Shown: positions 1 through 6,636 of the stretch, one piece after another
Position numbering within the stretch: position 1 is the stretch's first letter
Layout of the letters: the number at the start of each line of letters is the position of its first letter
NCBI RefSeq assembly: GCF_003205875.1
Contig: NZ_PUBZ01000125.1
Location: forward strand, 1 to 64,000
Length of the DNA: 64,000 nt
Origin: Herpetosiphon llansteffanensis
GTDB lineage: Bacteria > Chloroflexota > Chloroflexia > Chloroflexales > Herpetosiphonaceae
Direction of reading: 5' to 3'
The notes under the pieces: generated by a model
What the model saw: only the letters and a program-made list of their open reading frames with translations
Told to the model about the DNA's origin: nothing
Databases searched by the model: none
Made by a program: the position numbers and the translations under genes

Positions 1-687
1 GAGTGCGGTGGCATTAAATGTCATTCGCATCGGCGCGTGGCTCGATCAGCCGCGCCAAACACCGCCGCGTCGGAGCGCCCTGTCGCGGCTCGTGGCATCA
101 GGTTGAGGGTTCGCCAGCAGAGTCAATCTTGGGTTTAACCCTTGTGGCGCATGATTCGTGCCCAAGGCTTCACCGGAGCCGAGGTCGCGGTGCGGCGGTA
201 TCTGGCGTTGATGGGCTGTCAAAAAACCAAACCACGGACGATCATTCATCCAACCCACGCCTTGAGTAATGGACGGATTCCCTCAGCCGGACAAACCGCC
301 CAATGGGTGCTGCTCGCGCCCGCACGCCGCACGGCCAGCCAACAGGCATTTTTGGATGCGGTTGCGGCGGCAGACCCCGACTGTTCCACGCTGATCAGGC
401 TCAGCGAGCAGTTTCTGTCCATGATTCGCGGCCATGAAGCCGCTGCGCTCACGGCGTGGATCACGGCGGCGGTCACCACAACGGGGCATATCCAGCGCTT
501 TGCGCAGCGGTTGCGCCAAGATGAAGCAGCGGTTCGCGCCGGGATTGCGGGGCCATGGAGCAATGGGCCAGTCGAAGGGCAAATTCATCGGTTGAAGCTG
601 CTGAAACGGCAGGCCTATGGCCGTGCCAGCCTCGCACTGCTGCGCATCCGCCTCATCGCTCAGCCTCCAGCGACATCACCGCCATAA
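1..687 (+). pseudogene. ISL3-family transposase, 5'-disrupted
   Basis: DDE transposase that would move the surrounding insertion sequence. The reading frame ending at 687 shows the typical ISL3 C-terminal signature WSNGPVEGQIHRLKLLKRQA followed by YGRASLALLRIR. The upstream part, including a helix-turn-helix-like stretch LWRMIRAQGFTG (about 130-170), is joined across stop codons and at least one frameshift: a stop lies at about 132-135 and the expected upstream homology moves into another frame. The copy is therefore inactive. The catalytic N-terminal domain lies left of the window. Confidence 0.75.
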
Positions 688-728
688 CGTGCCCTCAAGC
701 GCCGTTGCACCGAGAATGTTCCAGAGCC
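1..728 (+). mobile_element. ISL3-family insertion sequence remnant, right end
   Basis: The window opens inside an insertion sequence. The transposase C-terminal half is readable (142-687). The right terminal repeat is probably 703-728: on the minus strand it begins GGCTCTGGAACATTCTCGGT, resembling the GGCTCTT-type ends of ISL3 elements. The left end lies outside the window. Family assignment comes from the transposase C-terminus. Confidence 0.75.
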
Positions 729-793
729 ACCATGTCGTGGCTTAGCGTGGCGGTAGAATAGGCCAATCCTCTGGCGGGGATTGCCGACACCTT

Positions 794-827
794 AACCAGT
801 ACCGATAACGGTATTGGTTTTTCTTTT
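794..827 (+). terminator. Rho-independent terminator
   Basis: Stem AACCAGTACCG / CGGTATTGGTT with loop ATAA is followed by a T-rich tract. It sits directly upstream of the next promoter and forms the first copy of a terminator-promoter module seen again at 1561 and 3709. Confidence 0.7.
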
Positions 828-873
828 GTCCCCTATCGCTCAGGATACGGGAATTGATTCGGGAAATTCTCGC

Positions 874-902
874 TTGACAGGACTGTGCCCGTATTCTATA
901 AT
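874..902 (+). promoter_or_regulatory. Consensus sigma-70 type promoter
   Basis: A perfect TTGACA (874-879), a 17-bp spacer and a perfect TATAAT (897-902) lie 36 bp upstream of the start codon at 939. This is the strongest promoter match noticed in the window and implies high constitutive transcription of the gene at 939. Confidence 0.85.
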
Positions 903-938
903 GTTGACATAACATTTAAATCATAAGGTGGGGCGACC

Positions 939-1448
939 ATGCAGCCAGCAGCATTGATTAAAAGCGCGGACGGCTTGACCATTGCGATTAAGGCTGGCTT
1001 TAATACCAGTCTCGTCAACGAGATTAAGACGTTGTCAGGTCGGCGTTGGAATCCAACGACCACCTACTGGGAAATTCCAGCCGAAGGCGAGGCGCAGGCG
1101 CGCGCCATCCTCCGACGCTATGGGGCAATCACGGATGAGCTAACCACGGCTCCGACCACCACGACGCTCCACGTGCTGATTCGTGCTGAGGCATCAAGCC
1201 GCCGCACCCACCTTGGTCGTGTCTTGATTGACGGGATCGATGTAGTCACGAGCGCGGATGGCGCGCTCAATATGCGGCCCAACGCAGCATTTACGATTGT
1301 GACGGTCAACAGCGCACGGTTTTTGAGCGGGTCACCACGGCATGCGTATGCGGTCGAATATGATTTGGTCATCGACGTGCGCGACGGGGCCAGTTGGGGC
1401 ACCACGAGCACCACGAATTGTTTCGGGGATTACACCATTATTGCCTAG
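939..1448 (+). CDS. Hypothetical protein with HARP-like N-terminal motif
   Basis: 169-residue protein of unknown role. The start at 939 follows an AAGGTGG ribosome site and a consensus promoter. Residues about 1-65 read as one small alpha/beta module, with a basic-aromatic motif RRWNPTTTYWEIP near residue 35. It recalls the short HARP-type or nucleic-acid-annealing modules found ahead of SNF2-like helicases and in some phage or plasmid proteins; this resemblance is tentative. The C-terminal half (about 85-160) is beta-rich with no recognised motif and no membrane segment. It stands alone between an IS remnant and a second terminator, so it looks like a single-gene cargo unit. Confidence 0.55.
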   Translation: MQPAALIKSADGLTIAIKAGFNTSLVNEIKTLSGRRWNPTTTYWEIPAEGEAQARAILRRYGAITDELTTAPTTTTLHVLIRAEASSRRTHLGRVLIDGIDVVTSADGALNMRPNAAFTIVTVNSARFLSGSPRHAYAVEYDLVIDVRDGASWGTTSTTNCFGDYTIIA

Positions 1449-1560
1449 GCTTGCCAGGACACGGGGTGCATGGATGCATGCGCCTGTCTGGCATGGGTCG
1501 CGTTCCACGGGCAGGTCGTTCGAACGCAGATCTATGGTGATGGATAGGATACCCACGATG

Positions 1561-1593
1561 AACCAGCGTTCACCACAACGCTGGTTTTCTTTT
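1561..1593 (+). terminator. Rho-independent terminator
   Basis: AACCAGCGTT / AACGCTGGTT stem (1561-1570, 1577-1586) with a 6-nt loop and a T-rich tail. Second copy of the terminator part of the repeated module. Confidence 0.75.
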
Positions 1594-1631
1594 ATCCCGT
1601 ATCCCTCACGATAGTGGAAATAATTCATCGC

Positions 1632-1661
1632 TTGTCGAAACCATGCGCTATGGCGTATCAT
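1632..1661 (+). promoter_or_regulatory. Promoter of the repeated terminator-promoter module
   Basis: TTGTCG (1632-1637), 18-bp spacer, TATCAT (1656-1661). The same hexamers and spacing recur at 3781-3810. The flanking sequence is about 80% identical between the two copies. Confidence 0.6.
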
Positions 1662-1695
1662 CAGCGCGGCAGCAGCACACGACGAGGACAACAGC

Positions 1696-2016
1696 ATGGC
1701 CGATGGCAGACAAAACAACGGCGGGAAACGCAGTGGAGCAGGCCGCAAGCCCAGTTTGAACCCATTGGCAACGGTGCGCCTGCGAGATCCCGACCTTCAA
1801 GCCAAGTTGGCCGCTGTGACCCGCCACGAGCGCGACGTTTCGAAGGACGACAGCATCAGTCAAGAACAGGTGATTGCGATGCTGATTGAGGAAGCCCACC
1901 GCGAGATGCTGGCGTTTCACGCCACGCTACCGATTGATGCTGCGAGTCATTCATGCTCCACTCTTGCCATGAGGGACGTAACGGCAAGATGGGCGAAGGA
2001 AGAAGGCCCACGATGA
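1696..2016 (+). CDS. Small basic hypothetical protein
   Basis: 106-residue soluble protein. The N-terminus has the Gly/Lys/Arg-rich motif NNGGKRSGAGRKP, a type common at the head of small plasmid and phage DNA-associated proteins. The remainder is helical and charged. No catalytic motif is visible. Its stop codon overlaps the ATGATG start of the leucine-rich-repeat gene (2013), so the two are probably translated together. It is preceded by the repeated terminator-promoter module. Nucleic-acid binding is only an inference from the basic N-terminus. Confidence 0.6.
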   Translation: MADGRQNNGGKRSGAGRKPSLNPLATVRLRDPDLQAKLAAVTRHERDVSKDDSISQEQVIAMLIEEAHREMLAFHATLPIDAASHSCSTLAMRDVTARWAKEEGPR

Positions 2017-3692
2017 TGCAGTCTTCGTTCGATCCGTTCGGTGGCCGCCTATATCCACGGCGTACTCCATCCCAGACCATGCTTGATTATCAGCATTTAG
2101 ATCTTGCGGCTGTGCCATCGCCGCTGTACCCGCAGCGTCCGATTACTTATCTTGATCTTTCCCATAATCCGTTGGTCACATGGCCGAGCGAAAGCGCTGC
2201 ATTGCCATCCCTCACCCGATTAAATCTTGCCCATACCGCGATCACTCAGCTTCCCGATCATCTTCGCGCGTGTACGCAGCTGGAAGAACTGTATCTGTCA
2301 GGATGTCCACTGGAATGGCTGCCGTCGTGGCTCAGCGAACTTCCCCATCTGCGCGTGCTTGATCTGTCGCATACGCGCCTCACCATGGTTCCTGAGGTCT
2401 TGCGTTCGCTGCCGTCCCTCCAGGTGCTCAGTCTTTCCGGGCTTCCCCTTGCCGCCCTGTCGCCGTGGCTCGACGCGTGTTCGCTCCGCATGCTATTGCT
2501 CCGGTCATTGGCGGCATGCGATTTAAGCAGGGTGCGGACATGTTCGACGCTTGAATACCTTGATCTCGGACACTTGGGCTTGACCCAGGTTCCCGACTGG
2601 ATTCAGGGATTACCCCGATTACAGCAGCTGGATCTCTCGGACAATCCGATCACTGAGCTTCCCGCGTGGGTTGGCGATCTGCCGCTCACGACGCTCCATC
2701 TTGCCCAGACGCGACTTCAGCACCGTCCCGATTGGGAGGCATGGACGATGCTGCGTGACCTGAACCTCAGCGGAATGACCCATGATCCTGCCGTCTTTGC
2801 GGGGGCATTTCCCGCATCCTTGGCAAGCCTGAAGCTGTACGACACGGCATTAACCGCAATCCCTCCCATAGTTCGCAACCTCCAGCATCTTGAAACGCTC
2901 CGGTTTGACAACAATGCCTCCCTGGCTATTCCTGCTTGGCTCCTGGAGGAGTGCCCATTAAAAACGCTAGAACTGATCAACACCCACATCACCGCGATGG
3001 CCCCGGTCGCGCAGCCCATTCCCTTAGAACACCTGATCATCACGGCTGGCCGTCTACCATCGTGGCCGACGCTCCTTGACCATACACCACACCTGCGGAC
3101 ACTCGATTTGTCGGAAACGCGGATCGTCGATGCCACCTGTCCATCGCCGTGTGTGCTTCCCCGATTAGGAACGCTCGATCTTCAAGGCGATGCGATCGCG
3201 CCGCTGCTCCCACAGCTCGTCGTTCCCATGCTGCAACGGTGGACCATCGCCAACTGTTGGGACGCAGACCTAACCGCCGTGCTTCAGCAAGTCGGTCAGG
3301 TGAAGAATCTTGCCATCTTAAACTGTTCAGGGACGGTACCGGAGGGGCTGCGATCATGTACCCGTCTCCAAACACTGAATATGGGTCATAATGGGTTGCG
3401 TGAGCTACCACGTTGGATCAGCGAATTGGAACAGCTCGAATCGCTCACCCTCGCCTATAATGATCTTGCACAACTCCCGCCCGCCGTGCGGGAGCTTTCG
3501 CAGCTGCATACGCTCGATATCACGGCGAATCCGCTGCGGAGCTTTCCTGATTGGCTGCATCGCATGCCACAGCTGCACGCTATCGAGTTTCAATTTCCAC
3601 CCGATGACCTCGCCCTGCATGAGCAACAAGCACAATTTCTGGCAGCCGGAGTGCGCTGCAATGTCCGTTCACCGCGACCACGGAAAGCTTAA
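2013..3692 (+). CDS. Leucine-rich-repeat protein
   Basis: About 559 residues made almost entirely of leucine-rich repeats of the LxxLxLSxxxLxxLP type, roughly 23 residues per unit and about twenty units, many reading LP(S/D)WL at the turn. Such solenoids bind protein partners. There is no signal peptide, membrane segment or enzymatic domain, so it is probably cytoplasmic. The ATG at 2013 was preferred over an in-frame ATG at 1953 because GGAAGAAGG precedes it and it overlaps the stop of the previous gene (translational coupling). The pairing of a small basic protein with a repeat-only receptor is unusual. The target is unknown. Confidence 0.8.
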   Translation: MMQSSFDPFGGRLYPRRTPSQTMLDYQHLDLAAVPSPLYPQRPITYLDLSHNPLVTWPSESAALPSLTRLNLAHTAITQLPDHLRACTQLEELYLSGCPLEWLPSWLSELPHLRVLDLSHTRLTMVPEVLRSLPSLQVLSLSGLPLAALSPWLDACSLRMLLLRSLAACDLSRVRTCSTLEYLDLGHLGLTQVPDWIQGLPRLQQLDLSDNPITELPAWVGDLPLTTLHLAQTRLQHRPDWEAWTMLRDLNLSGMTHDPAVFAGAFPASLASLKLYDTALTAIPPIVRNLQHLETLRFDNNASLAIPAWLLEECPLKTLELINTHITAMAPVAQPIPLEHLIITAGRLPSWPTLLDHTPHLRTLDLSETRIVDATCPSPCVLPRLGTLDLQGDAIAPLLPQLVVPMLQRWTIANCWDADLTAVLQQVGQVKNLAILNCSGTVPEGLRSCTRLQTLNMGHNGLRELPRWISELEQLESLTLAYNDLAQLPPAVRELSQLHTLDITANPLRSFPDWLHRMPQLHAIEFQFPPDDLALHEQQAQFLAAGVRCNVRSPRPRKA

Positions 3693-3708
3693 GCGATGCG
3701 CCAAACGA

Positions 3709-3740
3709 AACCAGCGCTCACGACGGTACTGGTTTTCTTG
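3709..3740 (+). terminator. Weak terminator of repeated module
   Basis: AACCAG / CTGGTT short stem followed by TTCTTG. Third copy of the module, with a partly degraded stem. Confidence 0.4.
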
Positions 3741-3780
3741 TGTCCAGTATCCTTCACAAGCATGGAAACCAATCCACCCC

Positions 3781-3810
3781 TTGTCGAAACAGGCCGCCAT
3801 GGCGTATCAT
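3781..3810 (+). promoter_or_regulatory. Promoter of the repeated terminator-promoter module
   Basis: TTGTCG (3781-3786), 18-bp spacer, TATCAT (3805-3810), matching the copy at 1632-1661. It drives the gene at 3843. Confidence 0.6.
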
Positions 3811-3842
3811 CAGGCCCAACCGAGGGATGATGGAGGTGATGG

Positions 3843-4265
3843 ATGAATCAGGAGATTCTTGCGCAAACCCTGCTGGTAATTCAGGCGGAACGCATCCATG
3901 GCGGTTTCAATACAAGCAGTGCGTGGGTTGATCGGCTGGTCGCTGATGCAGGCGAGGAGCAGCTAGCCGAGCGACTCGATGCCGCTATTGGTGACACCTG
4001 GCCATGGGAAGTCGTGGCGGATTTATTTGGGTTGCTTACCTGGCAAACGACCGACAATGGGGCAGCCCTGTCCGACACAACCGATGACTGGTTGCGTGAG
4101 GGCACGAACCTGCGTCGTATTCAGATTGCCCTTCATGGGGAAGCCTATCCGTTTCACGATCGCGCTGAAATGGTTCAGGTGCTGGAAGGCATTGCTCAGC
4201 ATTTCCCCGAGGTGGCTGATCGTTGCGAGGAATTAATCACCAGCCGTAACCGCATGAAGGACTGA
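3843..4265 (+). CDS. Hypothetical acidic protein
   Basis: 140 residues, acidic and predicted largely helical, with no signal peptide or membrane segment. A strong GGAGGTG ribosome site precedes the start. No family is recognised. Size, acidity and single-gene context resemble immunity-type or antitoxin-type orphans, but nothing in the sequence proves this. It stands alone behind the third copy of the terminator-promoter module. Confidence 0.6.
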   Translation: MNQEILAQTLLVIQAERIHGGFNTSSAWVDRLVADAGEEQLAERLDAAIGDTWPWEVVADLFGLLTWQTTDNGAALSDTTDDWLREGTNLRRIQIALHGEAYPFHDRAEMVQVLEGIAQHFPEVADRCEELITSRNRMKD

Positions 4266-4418
4266 ACCGCGCGATTCACACGCCTTCTGCTGCCCTGCCT
4301 AGACCCGAAGAAGATTCTGGCGGAGCCTACGCCTATTCGCAAAAACTGGCACGATCACGGCGGGCCAAGGCGGCGGCGAAGAAGCGCACAAACAACGCCG
4401 GAGGAACCAGCAAGTCCA

Positions 4419-4540
4419 AGAAAAAGCGCGCGACGAGTGTGCGGACATTCAGCCAAGTGATGATCAATCGACGATTGGCGGCGTTCTGGGCAGGCGATCT
4501 GTGGTATGCGAGCGCGTGATTGATTGGGCGAGGAATTAAT
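4419..4540 (+). repeat. Imperfect direct repeat, copy 1
   Basis: Matches 5161-5292. The best conserved part (4457-4540) begins GTGATGATCAATCGACGATT and ends in an imperfect hairpin GATTGATT...AATTAAT. Copy 1 lies in an open frame of about 85 codons (from about 4262, no good start codon) ending at 4519 and rich in Lys/Arg, which may be a relic of a short basic protein. Apart from this repeat and the relic frame, 4266-4556 holds nothing recognisable. Confidence 0.65.
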
Positions 4541-4556
4541 GGAGAAACGGAGATGA

Positions 4557-5048
4557 ATGATGCCATGGTATGACGATCTCACCCCGTGTACCTATTTCGA
4601 CCTTGACCAGCCCCATGGAGAGAAACTCCTCGCGGTCGGCTGGCTGGAGCGCGGCCACCTCTATCCGAAAGGCAGCATTGCCAGTGCCGTCCAGACCAAA
4701 CTCATCTCGCTCTGTGAAAACCCGTGGGAACCCTATACGTTTCTCGGCTGGCACGCGTGTGATCACTGTCTGCCGACAGAGCGGCCTGACGCAGTGCATG
4801 CGGATGGGATGACCGTTCCGATGGGCAGCGAAAATCTCTTTGTCCCCGGTCACGGCCTGCTCTATGTCGCACCATCACTCATCGTGCACTTCATTGCAGT
4901 CCATGGCTATCAGCCGCCACCCGCCTTCTGCGCAGCCGTGCTGACATGTCCCCCCATGGGATCGGAGGACTATTTGCAAGCAATCAGCAGGAATGGCCCG
5001 GCGACGTTCGCCAAGTGGGTTCGCGAGACTCCGAGAAACGTGCAATAG
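4557..5048 (+). CDS. Hypothetical protein, YxDLTP/CxxC small-protein family
   Basis: 163 residues. It has the look of a widespread bacterial family of unknown function: an N-terminal WYDDLTPCTYF, a GWLERGHLYPKG motif, a central GWHACDHC pair of cysteines, then LLYVAPSLIVHFIAVHGYQPP. The cysteine/histidine arrangement could bind a metal. Family members occur as orphans or beside polymorphic-toxin and contact-dependent loci, so an immunity-like role is conceivable but unproven. The ATG at 4557 was chosen behind GGAG. The gene is flanked on both sides by copies of a direct repeat. Confidence 0.65.
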   Translation: MMPWYDDLTPCTYFDLDQPHGEKLLAVGWLERGHLYPKGSIASAVQTKLISLCENPWEPYTFLGWHACDHCLPTERPDAVHADGMTVPMGSENLFVPGHGLLYVAPSLIVHFIAVHGYQPPPAFCAAVLTCPPMGSEDYLQAISRNGPATFAKWVRETPRNVQ

Positions 5049-5160
5049 TGGCTGAATAATGAGCGCAGGAATCCAGTTCGCCCCGAAACGGTGCAGGTCG
5101 ATTGCATCAACAATCACGCTTAAGTCGTACAAGACCATGGAATGATTGGTTGCAAGCGAA

Positions 5161-5292
5161 AGAAAAAGCGCCTGACGAGCGCATGGTGGCCAGCGGTGGC
5201 GCAGGTATGTGATGATCAATCGACGATTGGCGGCGTTGTACGCAGGCGATCCATGGTATGCGCGTGCATGATTGATTCGGCGAGGAATCAAT
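5161..5292 (+). repeat. Imperfect direct repeat, copy 2
   Basis: Second copy of the repeat at 4419-4540, with a better preserved terminal hairpin GATTGATT/AATCAATC. A one-base insertion shifts the relic reading frame relative to copy 1. The rest of 5049-5395 contains no gene that I can support. Confidence 0.65.
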
Positions 5293-5395
5293 CAGGGCAT
5301 TGGCCATGCAGGGGATGTGAGCGCACCAACCCAGCTCGCCCCCAGCCCAAGCCGATGGAGCGGATGACGGTCGTGCATAATGGAAGGAGCATGGC

Positions 5396-6154
5396 ATGAA
5401 TGACGGAACGGGAGGAGCAGCGATGCGTGATCGGATACCGTGTGTGGCGGCGTTCATGCGCACCCATAGATGGTCACTGAACGTCAGTCTTTTCACGATT
5501 ATCATCGCTGGGTGTATCCTGTATGGACACCCTGCGCTGGATAGCTATCACGCGAGTATGCTCTGGGGACTCTCGAGTGCGATTGGGGTAACGGTCGTTG
5601 TCGGTTTCACGATCGTGTATCGGCTCCTCCGCGCGGTCGAAACCCGCCTCGTTCAGAGTCGGATACCGTTTGTGGCAGCATTCATGCACACCCATGGACG
5701 GTCACTGAAGATCAGTCTTTTCAGTATCATCAGCTGTGGGACTATCCTCTATGCCGATCCTGTGCTGGATAGGAAGCACGCGACGATCCTGTGGGGGCTG
5801 TTGCTTGCGGGTGGTTTAACGGTCGTTGTCGTTGTGAAGAGCGTGTATCGGCTACTCACGTATGGCATCCAACGACTCGTGAAGAAAAAGCAGGGCATTG
5901 CGTTTATTAATAGGTTAAGTAGCCGAGACCTCTATACCATGCTTGATTTAATGGATCATGACCGAGATGTTTCGCACGTACCATTTGGGAATGCGACGAT
6001 ATTCCAAACATTATGTGATTTAAGGATCATCGCAAAAAAAGAAATGCGCGTGGGGAACGCGCGTTCATCGCGGTATGTCGTGACTGATTGGGCCAAAGCG
6101 CGTATCCTTAAGGAAGTACAGCGGGTGTTTGGTGATAAAAAAGAGAACCGTTGA
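5396..6154 (+). CDS. Membrane protein with duplicated two-helix unit and C-terminal winged-helix-like domain
   Basis: 252 residues, inner-membrane. Two tandem copies of the same unit (about residues 13-82 and 88-157) each contain two hydrophobic helices: RIPCVAAFM...TIIIAGCILYG...WGLSSAIGVTVVV and RIPFVAAFM...WGLLLAGGLTVVV. The cytoplasmic tail (about 165-245) reads like a small winged helix and loosely resembles the C-terminal part of SieB-type superinfection exclusion proteins; that resemblance is weak. Start ambiguous: ATG 5396 follows GGAAGGAG, while ATG 5423 follows GGGAGGAG. Immediately upstream lies a direct repeat. Confidence 0.65.
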   Translation: MNDGTGGAAMRDRIPCVAAFMRTHRWSLNVSLFTIIIAGCILYGHPALDSYHASMLWGLSSAIGVTVVVGFTIVYRLLRAVETRLVQSRIPFVAAFMHTHGRSLKISLFSIISCGTILYADPVLDRKHATILWGLLLAGGLTVVVVVKSVYRLLTYGIQRLVKKKQGIAFINRLSSRDLYTMLDLMDHDRDVSHVPFGNATIFQTLCDLRIIAKKEMRVGNARSSRYVVTDWAKARILKEVQRVFGDKKENR

Positions 6155-6636
6155 CGCGCGAGCGGGATACCAGCGATGATCGCGCAATGGCCATGCGGTT
6201 CTGGTTGATCCGTCCATAGGCGTGTCTACATCAGGGACAGGACTACGACCGCCGACCCATGGTGTTCCCATCGTGGATGTCAGTCAGGCTGTTTTGCGTG
6301 GGCGATCTGTTCTCAGCGCGTGGATGATTTGGATAGCGATGAGCGAATCAAGCTGGTCGTGAAGCTGCATAGGACTTCCTTTATTGCAATACATACGAAC
6401 GCCAGTATAGCTGAGGGGGCGACTGTTGATGCGGTCAAGCCACGGCGATTTGCAGGCCGCGAAATGCCCTCTATCCAGTCGTCCCCAAACCAGCCCACGC
6501 CAAGGCCATAACGGGTTCGCAATGGATGAATACTCCCCCATGCAGGTGATTTTTTAGCCCTGCATGCCAGAAATGCACGAGAAATGTATCTATTAAAAGC
6601 AGAACCCCAACTTAAGCGCTATGTGAGGAGTGCCCC
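6155..6636. other. Intergenic region with conserved upstream element
   Basis: No gene is supported here. The only recognisable feature is the element at 6545-6616 shared with the second STAND locus. Confidence 0.5.
6545..6616 (+). promoter_or_regulatory. Conserved upstream element of STAND operons, copy 1
   Basis: Shares GGTGATTTTT, ATGCCAGAAAT, a GAATC/AAACC-CCCA block and CTTAAG in the same order and spacing with 11561-11635. It precedes the STAND gene at 6637 by about 20 bp and probably contains its promoter or operator. Confidence 0.6.

Noticed and set aside
1953-2012. Upstream ATG of the leucine-rich-repeat gene
   Set aside because: It lies deep in the previous gene and has no ribosome site; the coupled ATGATG at 2013 is better.
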